Shown piece by piece: positions 1 to 7,240 of a DNA stretch of 43,018 nt. Both the position numbers and the translations under genes were made by a program. Location: the IMG/VR virus record IMGVR_UViG_3300036398_002478, positions 1 through 43,018 of that record. One strand, written 5' to 3'. How positions within the stretch are numbered: position 1 is the first letter of the stretch; every line of letters starts with the position of its first letter. The notes beneath the pieces were generated by a model. The model was not told the DNA's origin. It searched no databases and was given only the letters and a program-made list of their open reading frames with translations. This stretch comes from a virus.

Positions 1-119
1 AGCTTGCCTTGCTTGCAGAGCTTCTCCAGGTTCTGCCTGGTGCAGCTACGGCCGGTTTTGGCGCGGATCAGCTCGGAGCCCTTGCCAGCGCTCAGCAGTT
101 GGTCGGTTGCAACCGTCAT
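1..119 (-). CDS. Truncated HTH-type protein, possibly small terminase (N-terminus only)
   Basis: An ATG at 119 opens a frame that runs off the left edge after 39 codons. The visible peptide starts MTVATDQLLSAGKGSELIRA and continues through a basic segment with Cys (RSCTRQNLEKLCKQGKL). The order hydrophobic helix, turn, Arg-rich helix and a final GKL resembles the winged-helix DNA-binding segment of Nu1-like small terminases and excisionases. A promoter-like TTGCCC/TATATA pair lies just upstream. It is the first gene after the gpZ-like virion gene and reads off the window in the direction where large terminase and portal would be expected. Seen: the frame and basic HTH-like sequence. Inferred: packaging role. 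It could equally be a small regulator. Confidence 0.5.
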   Translation of the reverse strand, partial: MTVATDQLLSAGKGSELIRAKTGRSCTRQNLEKLCKQGK

Positions 120-153
120 GCAACCAGACTATGGCTGCGGTTGCGGTTCTGGA

Positions 154-184
154 TATATAGAGCGGAGCTTCCAGGGCTGGGCAA
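154..184 (-). promoter_or_regulatory. Sigma-70-like promoter for the left-edge gene
   Basis: Reading leftward, TTGCCC (184-179) is followed after 18-19 bases by a TATATA-type -10 (about 160-154), placing a start site about 25 bases before the ATG at 119. The stretch 120-355 otherwise holds no gene I can support. Confidence 0.4.
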
Positions 185-355
185 CCTTATTGCGAAAATG
201 ATATCGCCATATTACCTGCGCGACGGGACGACCCATGCCAAGCCACCCCAGGGAGGACCCGCAGACCCCTTGCGCCGCAGTCGTTCTCACTGTTCGCAAT
301 AACTCAGCTACTCCCGGCCGCCCCACCGCTGGCCTTGTTGATTCTCAATAAGCAA

Positions 356-1015
356 TCAACGAGCAGTCGCGAGCGCTCGCTCCAGCGAGCTGCGCAGGTA
401 CGGGCCAGCCACGCGGCTCACGGTGGTCTGGCCGATGCGTTCCATCGGGAACCGCGGGCGGTAGCGGGGCTCGCGGTTCACCTCAATGAAGTACGGGAAC
501 AGCTGCTCGCGTGAACGGCGATAGACACCAACAGGCCTGCCACCACCCTTGGGCTTGCCGATGAAGAATCCTCCGCGGTTGGTCGTGCTGAGGCCGCGTG
601 CGATCTGCCCGAACAGCGCCTTGCGTGGGTTCCCTCTCCCATCCACCGCCAGTCCCGTGGGGACCAGCTTCCCCTGAATCCTGCCCCCGCTCAGGCCACG
701 CAGGTATCCCTCAAACCCTTTGGGGAATCGCTGGCCACCTCGGATCTGCGGGATGAAGTAGGGCCTGTTCTCCTGCGCCCCCACCAGAACAGTCGGGTCC
801 TGCTTGGTCCCCCGCTGCACAAAGAACGCCCTCTCGGTGAACGAGGTGGGGTTGTCGAAATGCTGCCGGGTTCCTTCCGACAGCGCCTTGCGCACGTCAA
901 AGCCCGTGCGGTTCAGGGCCTGGCTGATGGCGAACGGCATCTGTCCGCGCATCGTGCCCAGCCACAGGAGAGCCTTAGGCAGCTCGGATTGAATGTCGAG
1001 GCGCAGATCAGCCAC
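356..1015 (-). CDS. Virion-associated protein, tail-completion (lambda gpZ-like)
   Basis: About 219 aa from a GTG start at 1015; the frame is open further upstream, but that extension overlaps the preceding small gene and is low-complexity. The protein is very basic, starts with a predicted helix carrying an AISQALNRTGFDVRKAL segment, has a central region rich in Gly, Arg and Phe (FIPQIRGGQRFPKG) and ends in a helix (GPYLRSSLERALATAR). This plan (N-terminal helix with Ala-Asn-Arg, basic middle, C-terminal helix) is that of gpZ-type minor tail or neck proteins. Position next to a terminase-like gene fits a virion role. No catalytic motifs are visible. Family assignment is by pattern only. Confidence 0.55.
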   Translation of the reverse strand: MADLRLDIQSELPKALLWLGTMRGQMPFAISQALNRTGFDVRKALSEGTRQHFDNPTSFTERAFFVQRGTKQDPTVLVGAQENRPYFIPQIRGGQRFPKGFEGYLRGLSGGRIQGKLVPTGLAVDGRGNPRKALFGQIARGLSTTNRGGFFIGKPKGGGRPVGVYRRSREQLFPYFIEVNREPRYRPRFPMERIGQTTVSRVAGPYLRSSLERALATAR

Positions 1016-1053
1016 GTTCAGAACCGGATACCCACCCCCAGTCTGTCGGGGGC

Positions 1054-1272
1054 CTATTGAGATTCCAGCAGCTTCTCCAGCTCCATCCGCTTCAGGTCCA
1101 GGTCGCTGGGCAGGTCCCAGGCCATCCACTCATCAGGGTCTGCGGCGCTGGTGACGGTCAGGCAGCCCACCGTTTCCCATGACGACACCCAGTTGAGGAT
1201 CAGCTCCTGCCACCAGGCCAGCCAGCTCACGTCACGGCTGAGCAGATGGGACGGCGAGGCAGCGCGTTTCAC
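1054..1272 (-). CDS. Hypothetical small protein, 72 aa
   Basis: GTG start at 1272, stop TAG at 1054. The protein is Trp-rich (WLAWWQELILNWVSSWE) in its first half and ends in a charged helix (DLKRMELEKLLESQ). Its stop lies 39 bases before the likely start of the gpZ-like gene, so the two are probably co-transcribed. It lies just downstream of a strong minus-strand terminator, so it needs readthrough, antitermination or an unseen promoter to be expressed. I do not recognise a family; a small head-tail or packaging accessory protein is one possibility given its neighbours. Confidence 0.5.
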   Translation of the reverse strand: MKRAASPSHLLSRDVSWLAWWQELILNWVSSWETVGCLTVTSAADPDEWMAWDLPSDLDLKRMELEKLLESQ

Positions 1273-1309
1273 CGGGGCAGGGCAGCTCCCTCAGTCTGCG
1301 GTGGCCATG

Positions 1310-1334
1310 AAAAACCCCGCCTGCCAAGGCGGGG
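1310..1334 (-). terminator. Rho-independent terminator, minus strand
   Basis: Perfect 8-bp stem CCCCGCCT/AGGCGGGG (1315-1322 with 1327-1334), 4-base loop, followed on the minus strand by five T residues (complement of 1314-1310). It lies after the primase gene in the direction of transcription and would separate the replication transcript from the packaging/virion genes further left. Confidence 0.85.
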
Positions 1335-1388
1335 AACGAAACCACTCGGACGCCACGTCCAAGGGCAGGGTAGGGAGGGCCTGCAGGC

Positions 1389-1651
1389 GTTACGGGTGTT
1401 ACGCCGGTGTAACAGCGACCGTAACACCCGAGATCGACCGGGCCACAGGCAGTCTCGGCCCTCTTGTTACGTTGTTACACCTCTATTAGAAGAGATAGAA
1501 GAAGAAGGGGAAAGGCCAAGGCGTAGCAGGGCGCATACCTGCAGCAAGGTGCTTTTCTCTATAGGGGGGTATCTACCCCCCAAATGACCGTAACGGCGTA
1601 ACACCCGCTCCACGACTGCGATCTGAGCGTTACGCCTGGCGTTACTGTTAC
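1389..1651. repeat. Cluster of GTTAC/GTAAC boxes, candidate origin or partition site
   Basis: Seven GTTAC boxes (starting 1389, 1398, 1466, 1474, 1629, 1641, 1647) and four GTAAC boxes (1409, 1421, 1590, 1598) fall in 263 bases; about 0.5 would be expected by chance at equal base use. Several carry an ACC flank (GTTACACC at 1474 and 1647, GTAACACC at 1421 and 1598, GGTGTTAC at 1395), so the ideal site is the palindrome GGTGTWACACC. Typical spacing is 8-12 bases, about one helical turn. The array fills the gene-free stretch 1335-1647 and runs into the 3' end of the primase gene; a twelfth box lies at 1763. Iteron arrays next to replication genes usually mark origins, partition sites or multi-site operators. 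Confidence 0.65.
1564..1581. repeat. Perfect inverted repeat GGGGGGTA-TC-TACCCCCC
   Basis: Two 8-base arms separated by only 2 bases, in the middle of the GTTAC-box region. The 2-base centre is too tight for an RNA hairpin terminator and there is no T-run, so a protein-binding dyad or a cruciform at an origin is more likely. Confidence 0.6.
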
Positions 1652-4272
1652 ACCTCGGAGCCTGGAATGGCCAATGAAACGGCCCTGCTGACACCAGCCA
1701 TGCCCTTGAACCGCACGACGCCCGCTTTCTTCGCGCCAGGCAGCCTGGTGAGCACGGTGGCGTAACAATCCATCCATGGCGTGCCGTCGAGGATCCGCCT
1801 GAGCGCCTTCGCCGTGTTGCTGATCACCAGCCGCTCGCCCTCGACCTTCACGCCGATCCGGCCCAGGTGCGACTCAGCGGCGGTGGGCCCAATCTCCATC
1901 GATGCAGCGCTGCCTCGGGCGAGCTCAACCAGCTCCCAGATGGTGCGGCTGTAGCCGTTGCCCCGGTCGCCCTCGACCCTGATCTGGTGCTGCAGGATGT
2001 GCTGCAGGCAGCGTTCCTCATCGGCCTCGGACTGCTCCTTGTAGGCGTCCCAGTTGTTGGCATCGATGAGGTAATAGGCGTCTTCGATGGTGGCAGGCCT
2101 GGAGTTCATCAGCGACCAGGCGCCGGCCAGCAGGGTGCCGTACTGATCGCCTTGGCGCTGGGAGTCGAAGCGCTCAGCAGCAGCACGGCGGAACACGGCG
2201 ACAGAATCCCGAATGATCGGGATCTGCTGCACCATGCGGAGCATCATGCGCTGGCCCAGCTCCACGGTGCACACCCTGGTGATGTCCGCGTCGAGCGCTG
2301 ACCAGTGCGCCAGGCGCTCAGGCTTGGGCATGAACGACGGGTTGCGCAGGGTGAGCTGAGCGAAGCGGGACTGATCGGCGCCCTGCTTGAGGGCTGTGGA
2401 AATCGAGCACAGCAGGAACATGGATCGGATGGTGAAGCTCTGCGCGGTGCCATCCGCGCCGCCCTTGCCGATCACGCCGCGGCCTGAACTGGAGCTCACC
2501 CGGGCCAGCGAGAGGATGTTCTGGATCCGCTGGCGGTCGGCCTTCTCGTTGGATTCGGCCTCATCGAACACGACGGGGACGGCATCGGAGCGGAGCTGCT
2601 GGCGGATGAATGCCTCGGTGGTGTTGCCTTCGGGGAACAGCGCCAGCGATTCGATCAGCGGGCCAATGAGGCGATCGAGGATTGCCGACTTGCCCGAGCC
2701 GGCCGATGCGGTCAGCCAGATGTGAGGGCGCCACTGGAGGGCGCCGCAGATCGGGGCCAGGGCGATCCATCCCGCCAGCAGCAGGCCGGAGGCCGGCACC
2801 TCCCAGTGGAAGCGCGAGGCGATGTCGATGATCTCCATGCCCAGCTCATCGTTGAGCGGCTGCAGGTGCTCAGGCAGGTCGATCGATGCCAGGCGCTGGT
2901 AGTGAAACTTTGAGCTGGGCGCCTTGGTGATGGGGTGCTGAGTGCCATCGATCAGCAGGCGGTCCCCCAGGTGCAGGACCGACCTGCCAGCGTCCCACCA
3001 GGCGCCGCGGCCACGGATCCGGTCGGGGCTGAAGATCCCCACCCGGGCCTGCTCGGCGAACAGCGAGGATGCCGCGGCCAGCCAGTTCACGCCGGTCTTC
3101 GACGGGTAGAGCGCCTCCCAGTACCCCAGCTCAGCGAGCTGCACCAGGTTGGTGCCGGTGTGGCTGCCGCGGGCGATGGCCACCACCTGACCGGTGCTGC
3201 GGGGCTGGTAGTAGAACACCCCCTCGTCGAATCCCAAGCAGAGGAACGGGCGGCAGGTCGGGAGGTCGGCCGGGGGCGCGGGTGTTGGTGCCGGGTTCGT
3301 GGGTGCGGGGGGCTCAGGCTCAGGCAGGCCCTCCACAGCCTTGGCGAACTTCCGCAGGGCGTTGACGGCCTGGCGCTGGGTCCAGTCGCTGGCATCGGCC
3401 AGGTCCCAGCCTTCGGACGCAGATTCCGGCGGGGCAACGATGGCCACCGATGCGGCGATGGGCAGCAGCTTGGCGGCGACCTTCGCCATGCAGGCTCGGC
3501 CGGGCTCATCGGCATCGGGCCAGAGCGTCACGTTGCGGCCGGCGAGGGCCTGCCAGTCCACGGTGTTGATGCCGCCCGTGCCGCCGCACCAGGCCAGGCA
3601 GACGTGATCAGGAAACAGCTCAGCAGCAGCGTCGGCGGCCTTCTCGCCCTCGGTGATCAGCACCGGGGCGTCGGGCCTGGTGGTGAGATCCGGCAGGCGA
3701 TAGAGCGGACGGGGTGCAGGCCATTCGGACTTGAACGGGTCGCGCTTGCTGGGGTAGTGCCAGCCACCGTCCAGCCAGGTCCGGTGCACGAACAGCTTGC
3801 CGGTGTCAATGGGGATGCGCTGCACCCAGAACAGCTGCTCACCGGCTGCGTTGCGGTAGCACCACTGCGCGGTGGCCCGGCCCAGTGCGGGGGCGGCGGC
3901 ATCGGTTGGCGGCTGATCGGGGATGCGATGCGGCCGGCCCTTGGCCTTCGGCTTGGCGGCCGGCGGCTGCGGCAGGCCCAGGTGTTCCTCCACCCTGCGG
4001 CAGGCGTCCTTGAACTCCCAGCCCTTGACGCGCATCAGCAGGTCCATGCCATTGCCGCCACCACCCATGCGGTCCTTGCCGCCGCAGTGAGAGCAGAACC
4101 AGCCACCACTGCCGGTGTCGTCGTCCCATCGAAAACGGGTATTGCCGGCGTCACCGGTGAGGACCTGACAGGAGGGGCAGGGCCCTTCGCGGTCGCATAG
4201 ATCGGAGGGCGATAGGCCGCCCAGCTCCATCAGCAGCCGAGGCCAGCTGCCGTCCGCTGCATCAAGGGGCAT
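1648..4272 (-). CDS. Primase-helicase (zinc ribbon, TOPRIM, P-loop ATPase)
   Basis: 874 aa, ATG at 4272. Domains in order: a zinc ribbon with C32/C35 and C60/C63 (the CHC2-type DNA-binding finger of primases); a TOPRIM domain with ITEGEKAADAA (E208) and WPDADEPG (D253, D255), the metal-binding residues for primer synthesis; a Pro/Ala linker around residue 320-340; then a DUF927/D5-like helicase half with Walker A ASAGSGKS near residue 525 and Walker B VVFDEAES near 566. It would prime and unwind phage DNA as one polypeptide, as in P4-type and many siphophage replication modules. It follows the RHH gene by 4 bases (same operon), and its 3' end overlaps the GTTAC-box array. A terminator lies downstream at 1310-1334. 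Confidence 0.9.
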   Translation of the reverse strand: MPLDAADGSWPRLLMELGGLSPSDLCDREGPCPSCQVLTGDAGNTRFRWDDDTGSGGWFCSHCGGKDRMGGGGNGMDLLMRVKGWEFKDACRRVEEHLGLPQPPAAKPKAKGRPHRIPDQPPTDAAAPALGRATAQWCYRNAAGEQLFWVQRIPIDTGKLFVHRTWLDGGWHYPSKRDPFKSEWPAPRPLYRLPDLTTRPDAPVLITEGEKAADAAAELFPDHVCLAWCGGTGGINTVDWQALAGRNVTLWPDADEPGRACMAKVAAKLLPIAASVAIVAPPESASEGWDLADASDWTQRQAVNALRKFAKAVEGLPEPEPPAPTNPAPTPAPPADLPTCRPFLCLGFDEGVFYYQPRSTGQVVAIARGSHTGTNLVQLAELGYWEALYPSKTGVNWLAAASSLFAEQARVGIFSPDRIRGRGAWWDAGRSVLHLGDRLLIDGTQHPITKAPSSKFHYQRLASIDLPEHLQPLNDELGMEIIDIASRFHWEVPASGLLLAGWIALAPICGALQWRPHIWLTASAGSGKSAILDRLIGPLIESLALFPEGNTTEAFIRQQLRSDAVPVVFDEAESNEKADRQRIQNILSLARVSSSSGRGVIGKGGADGTAQSFTIRSMFLLCSISTALKQGADQSRFAQLTLRNPSFMPKPERLAHWSALDADITRVCTVELGQRMMLRMVQQIPIIRDSVAVFRRAAAERFDSQRQGDQYGTLLAGAWSLMNSRPATIEDAYYLIDANNWDAYKEQSEADEERCLQHILQHQIRVEGDRGNGYSRTIWELVELARGSAASMEIGPTAAESHLGRIGVKVEGERLVISNTAKALRRILDGTPWMDCYATVLTRLPGAKKAGVVRFKGMAGVSRAVSLAIPGSEV

Positions 4273-4276
4273 GGGG

Positions 4277-4471
4277 TCAGCCGGCGCGGCGGGCCTTGGA
4301 GGGGGCCTTGCTCTGCGCCAGGCGGCCCATGTCGCGGAGGATCAGCTGCCTGAGGTACGCGACTCTCGTGCAGCCGAGGTAATCGGCCTCGCGGTCCAGG
4401 TGGTCCACCTGCTCGGTGGGCAGCTCAACGGTGATGCACTTGCGACCGGGGGGCGTGGGCCAGGCGGGCAT
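4277..4471 (-). CDS. Ribbon-helix-helix DNA-binding protein, 64 aa
   Basis: ATG at 4471. After a short Pro-rich leader, KCITVELPTEQVDHLD forms the beta-strand plus first helix and TRVAYLRQLILRDMGRL the second helix of an RHH (CopG/Arc-like) fold. Such dimers bind short palindromes and commonly repress their own promoter or act at origins and partition sites. It starts the primase operon and faces the helicase operon across a shared control region containing one of the conserved 30-bp blocks; the GTTAC boxes near the primase 3' end are another possible target. The 64-aa start is preferred because the upstream extension crosses the control region. Confidence 0.75.
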   Translation of the reverse strand: MPAWPTPPGRKCITVELPTEQVDHLDREADYLGCTRVAYLRQLILRDMGRLAQSKAPSKARRAG

Positions 4472-4738
4472 GGAGTCGGTTGTGGGTTCTCCCACTCTAG
4501 GGGGTGCGGATGCGGAACCTAAGGGGTATGCTGTGCAAGCCACCACCCCCACGCCCCACTCCCTGACGATGCCGACCACTGCCCGGGCCAGGCGGTGGGT
4601 GCCTTGCGGAGTAGAAGCCGTCGGGCTTGGCCTCTGGTCTGTACGGGTCCCATCGAGGACTGCCGCTGGTTCCAGCTCCAACGGTTCCTGAGGGCGGCAG
4701 CAAGTGGGGTGGGTGGTGGCAGTTATTCACGCTGAGCT
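4472..4738. promoter_or_regulatory. Divergent control region between primase and helicase operons
   Basis: This stretch holds the rightward 30-bp promoter block (4503-4532) and, leftward, a TTAGGT/TAGAGT pair with a 17-base spacer (about 4522-4494) that overlaps it, so one bound protein could govern both operons. A short plus-strand frame (ATG 4569 to stop 4691, 40 aa) follows the rightward promoter, but its sequence is low-complexity and I do not call it a gene. Confidence 0.5.
4503..4532 (+). promoter_or_regulatory. Conserved 30-bp promoter block, copy 1
   Basis: Begins GGTGCGGATGCGGAACC and ends in TATGCT (4527-4532). It shares 19 of 30 columns with all three other copies (7187, 12531, 19759 minus). 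The -10 box lies about 206 bases before the helicase start at 4739. It is the least conserved copy (ATG instead of AAC in the centre, and TATGCT). Confidence 0.6.
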
Positions 4739-6139
4739 GTGACCATCACCCTCCGCCCCTACCAGCAAACCTTCACCGCCGACATCTCCGCTGCGCTGCG
4801 CATCCATCGCCGCGTGGTGGGCACGATGGCGACCGGGTCGGGCAAGGGCACGGTGGCTGCGCACATGGCGGCCACGGCTGCACAGCGCGGCCACAGGGTG
4901 TACGTGCTGGCGCACAGAAAGGAGCTGATCGAGGATCTCTCGGGCCGGATGAGCAATCACGGCGTGCGCCATGGGTTGATCGCCATGCACCGGAGCATGG
5001 ACCTGAGCCAGCCGGTCCAGGTCTGCAGCGTGGACACCCTGGCCAGGCGGCTGCACAAGGTCCCGGCGCCAACGCTGATCATTCAGGACGAAGCCCACCA
5101 CCTGATCGAAGGGAACAAGTGGGGCAAGGTGATCGCCGCATGGCCCAACGCCTACCTGGTGGGGCTGACGGCCACGCCACAGCGGCTGTCAGGCGAAGGC
5201 CTGGGAGAGGGGCACGGCGGGTATTTCCGTCACCTGGTGCTGGGGCCTACCGCGCAGTGGCTGACCGATCAGGGCTTCCTGGCCAGGGCAAGGGTGCTGG
5301 CGCCGCCAGGCGTGGACCTGTCTGGCATCAGGAACTTCGACACGCCGACCGGCAAAGCGAAGGCCTCGCAGATCCTCGGCGTTCGCGAGGCGATGGGCGA
5401 TCCGGTTGGCCACTACCGCCGGGAGATCGCGCCGATCCACAACGGCACGGTGCTGGGGTTCTGCATCAGCGTCCCCCATGCTGCGGCGATGGCCGAGCTG
5501 TATCGAGAGGCTGGGATTCCGGCGGCATCGCTGGACGGCAAGACCGATCCAATCCTGCGCCGGCAGATGATCGCCGACCTGGGAAGCGGGGTGTTGAAAG
5601 CGCTGTTCAGCTGTGAAATCGTGAGCGAAGGCACCGACATCCCGAGCGTCGCAGGTGTGCAGCTGTGCAGGCCCACAGACAGCCTGTCCCTATATCTCCA
5701 GCAGGTCGGCCGCGGCCTGCGGAAGTGCGAGGGCAAGCCCTATGCCGTGGTGTTGGATCACGTTGGCAACAGCCACCGGCATGGACTGCCGACCGATGAT
5801 CGCGAGTGGACTCTTGAGGGCAAGGTCGGCCGCCAGGGTGGCGAGAAAGCCCCCTCCGTGAAGGTCTGCCCCCAGTGTTTCGCCGCCATGCCCAGCGCCC
5901 GCCAGGCCTGCCCCGACTGCGGCCACCAGTTCACCCCTGAGCGGCGGGAGCTGCAGCACGTGGATGGTGAGCTTGTGGAAGTGCAGCGGCGGGAAGCGAA
6001 ACGTGAGCAGGGCCAGGCCCAGACCGTCGAAGACCTGATCGCCATCGGCAAGCGCCGCGGCATGAAGAACCCCCGCGGCTGGGCCCGGCACGTGATCGCC
6101 GCTCGGCAGGCGAAGGGGCAGTGGAGGAAGGTGGCGTGA
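4739..6139 (+). CDS. SF2 DEAD/DEAH-box helicase with C-terminal zinc ribbon
   Basis: 466 aa from a GTG at 4739 (a weak GAG lies 5-7 bases upstream). Motif I TGSGKG (K36), DEAH at about 117-120, motif III GLTATPQR, and motif VI QVGRGLRK near 322-329 define a complete two-lobe SF2 helicase of the RadD/UvrB-like, phage-replication type. The C-terminus adds a CPQC...CPDCGHQF zinc ribbon (about 376-396) and a basic tail. It would unwind DNA during phage replication or recombination. First gene of the rightward early operon; its stop overlaps the start of the next gene. Confidence 0.88.
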   Translation: MTITLRPYQQTFTADISAALRIHRRVVGTMATGSGKGTVAAHMAATAAQRGHRVYVLAHRKELIEDLSGRMSNHGVRHGLIAMHRSMDLSQPVQVCSVDTLARRLHKVPAPTLIIQDEAHHLIEGNKWGKVIAAWPNAYLVGLTATPQRLSGEGLGEGHGGYFRHLVLGPTAQWLTDQGFLARARVLAPPGVDLSGIRNFDTPTGKAKASQILGVREAMGDPVGHYRREIAPIHNGTVLGFCISVPHAAAMAELYREAGIPAASLDGKTDPILRRQMIADLGSGVLKALFSCEIVSEGTDIPSVAGVQLCRPTDSLSLYLQQVGRGLRKCEGKPYAVVLDHVGNSHRHGLPTDDREWTLEGKVGRQGGEKAPSVKVCPQCFAAMPSARQACPDCGHQFTPERRELQHVDGELVEVQRREAKREQGQAQTVEDLIAIGKRRGMKNPRGWARHVIAARQAKGQWRKVA

Positions 6140-6756
6140 CACCCCCACGCTGGACCCGCCCCGAGTCGGAGTTCCTCGAATCCCTGGCCGAATCCTTCCC
6201 CGTCCGCGAGATCGCCAACCGCTACCGGCGCAAGGCTGGGCAGATGAAATGGCCGGAGCGCTCAGCGAATGCGATCCACCTGAAGCTGGTCCGCATGGGC
6301 CACCACACCAGGGTCCGTGCTGGCGAGTGGGTCACATCGGGAGGCGCGGCCGAGATCCTGGGCTGCCCCAACACCAGAGTCGAGGCCTGGTTTCGCACGC
6401 GACGGAATCAGGAGATTCTCCAGCCGGTCTGGCGCGGCGCGTTCCGCTACGTGTCCCGCCAGAACTGGCGCCGGCTCGCCAGGGAGCGCCCGCAGGCCCT
6501 CGGCGGGTTCGATGCGGATCGCCTGTTCGCCCTGCTGGAGGATCGCGAGCTGGCCGAAGAGGTGGCCAACCGGTACCCCAGGCCCCGTGGTGACTGGCGC
6601 GTGCGCTGCGTGGAGACCGGCCAGATCTGGCCCAGTGCGGTGGCCGCGGCCAGAGAGCTGCACGTATCCCAGGCAGCCATCACCCTGGCGATGCGGCAGG
6701 CCCGCCCAGTGCGGGTGCTGGCCATGACGTTTGAGGCGTTGCGGGAGGTGGCGTAG
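6136..6756 (+). CDS. DNA-binding protein with HTH-like segments, 206 aa
   Basis: I take the GTG at 6136: it overlaps the helicase stop (GTGA) and has a GGAGGAAGG ribosome site 5-13 bases upstream; a GTG at 6121 would add five residues. The N-terminus (RPESEFLESLAESFPVREIA...KWPERSANAIHLKL) resembles a Myb/SANT or HTH fold. A middle segment TSGGAAEILGCPNTRVEAWF is a second, MerR-like HTH, and a third one near the C-terminus (SAVAAARELHVSQAAITLAM) resembles the HNH-associated NUMOD/HTH repeat. Such multi-HTH proteins are frequent in phage early operons. Its DNA target is unknown. Confidence 0.7.
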   Translation: MTPPRWTRPESEFLESLAESFPVREIANRYRRKAGQMKWPERSANAIHLKLVRMGHHTRVRAGEWVTSGGAAEILGCPNTRVEAWFRTRRNQEILQPVWRGAFRYVSRQNWRRLARERPQALGGFDADRLFALLEDRELAEEVANRYPRPRGDWRVRCVETGQIWPSAVAAARELHVSQAAITLAMRQARPVRVLAMTFEALREVA

Positions 6757-6793
6757 GACTGCGTTAACTGCCCTCACCACGCCCGCCTCCGCC

Positions 6794-7213
6794 ATGCCCA
6801 GCGAACAGGAAACTCAGCAACGAATACTCCTGGCCCACGGCTCAGGCCCGGTCCGCCTCTTCAGGAACAACGTCGGCACCGGCTGGGCTGGCGCCGCCAC
6901 CCGCGTCACCGCCGGGAACCTTCCCGCGCTGGCCCACACCCTCCGCCCTGGCGACGTGGTGGTGCGCAACGCCAGGCCGCTGCATGCCGGGCTGTGCGTC
7001 GGATCCTCCGACCTGATCGGGTATCGCCGCATGGGCGACCTGGCTCAGTTCGTGGCGCTTGAGGTGAAATCGGCCACCGGCAGGCCCACCCCCCAGCAGA
7101 CCGCATTCCTCGACCACATCACCGCCGCTGGCGGGTGCGCCGGAATCGTGCGCAGCGTGGAGGATGCGAGAGAAATACTGCGAACGGGTGCGAAACCGGA
7201 ACCCATCCGCTAG
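6794..7213 (+). CDS. VRR-NUC (PD-(D/E)XK) nuclease
   Basis: 139 aa from ATG at 6794. Contains the VRR-NUC hallmarks: RLFRNNVGTGWAG near the N-terminus, GSSDLIG (metal-binding Asp near residue 74), and ALEVKS (the ExK pair near 90-92), followed by PTPQQTAFLDHI, in which the conserved Gln packs near the active site, and GIVRSVEDA at the end. In phages these compact endonucleases act with helicases and annealing proteins in recombination or resolution of DNA branches. Its 3' end overlaps the second conserved promoter block, so recT can be transcribed independently. Confidence 0.85.
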   Translation: MPSEQETQQRILLAHGSGPVRLFRNNVGTGWAGAATRVTAGNLPALAHTLRPGDVVVRNARPLHAGLCVGSSDLIGYRRMGDLAQFVALEVKSATGRPTPQQTAFLDHITAAGGCAGIVRSVEDAREILRTGAKPEPIR

Positions 7214-7216
7214 GAT
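7187..7216 (+). promoter_or_regulatory. Conserved 30-bp promoter block, copy 2 (recT)
   Basis: GGTGCGAAACCGGAACC followed by a TAGGAT -10 at 7211-7216, 25 bases before the recT-like ATG at 7241. The block overlaps the last codons of the nuclease gene, yet keeps the pattern of the other copies, which argues for selection on DNA function. Confidence 0.7.
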
Positions 7217-7240
7217 TCTGGCATCCAACCGCTCGACGCC

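Noticed and set aside
1016-1037. TTCAGAACCGGATACCCACCC, similar to the 30-bp promoter block
   Set aside because: Core resembles copy 3, but no -10 box follows and it points rightward into leftward genes; probably chance or a decayed site.
2935-4200. 421-codon open frame on the plus strand
   Set aside because: Lies opposite the primase-helicase, which has clear motifs; the plus-strand translation is low-complexity Gly/Ala/Arg with no motif, a by-product of GC-rich codons.
4569-4691. 40-codon plus-strand frame after promoter copy 1
   Set aside because: Low-complexity, no ribosome site, no coupling to the helicase; not enough evidence for a gene.
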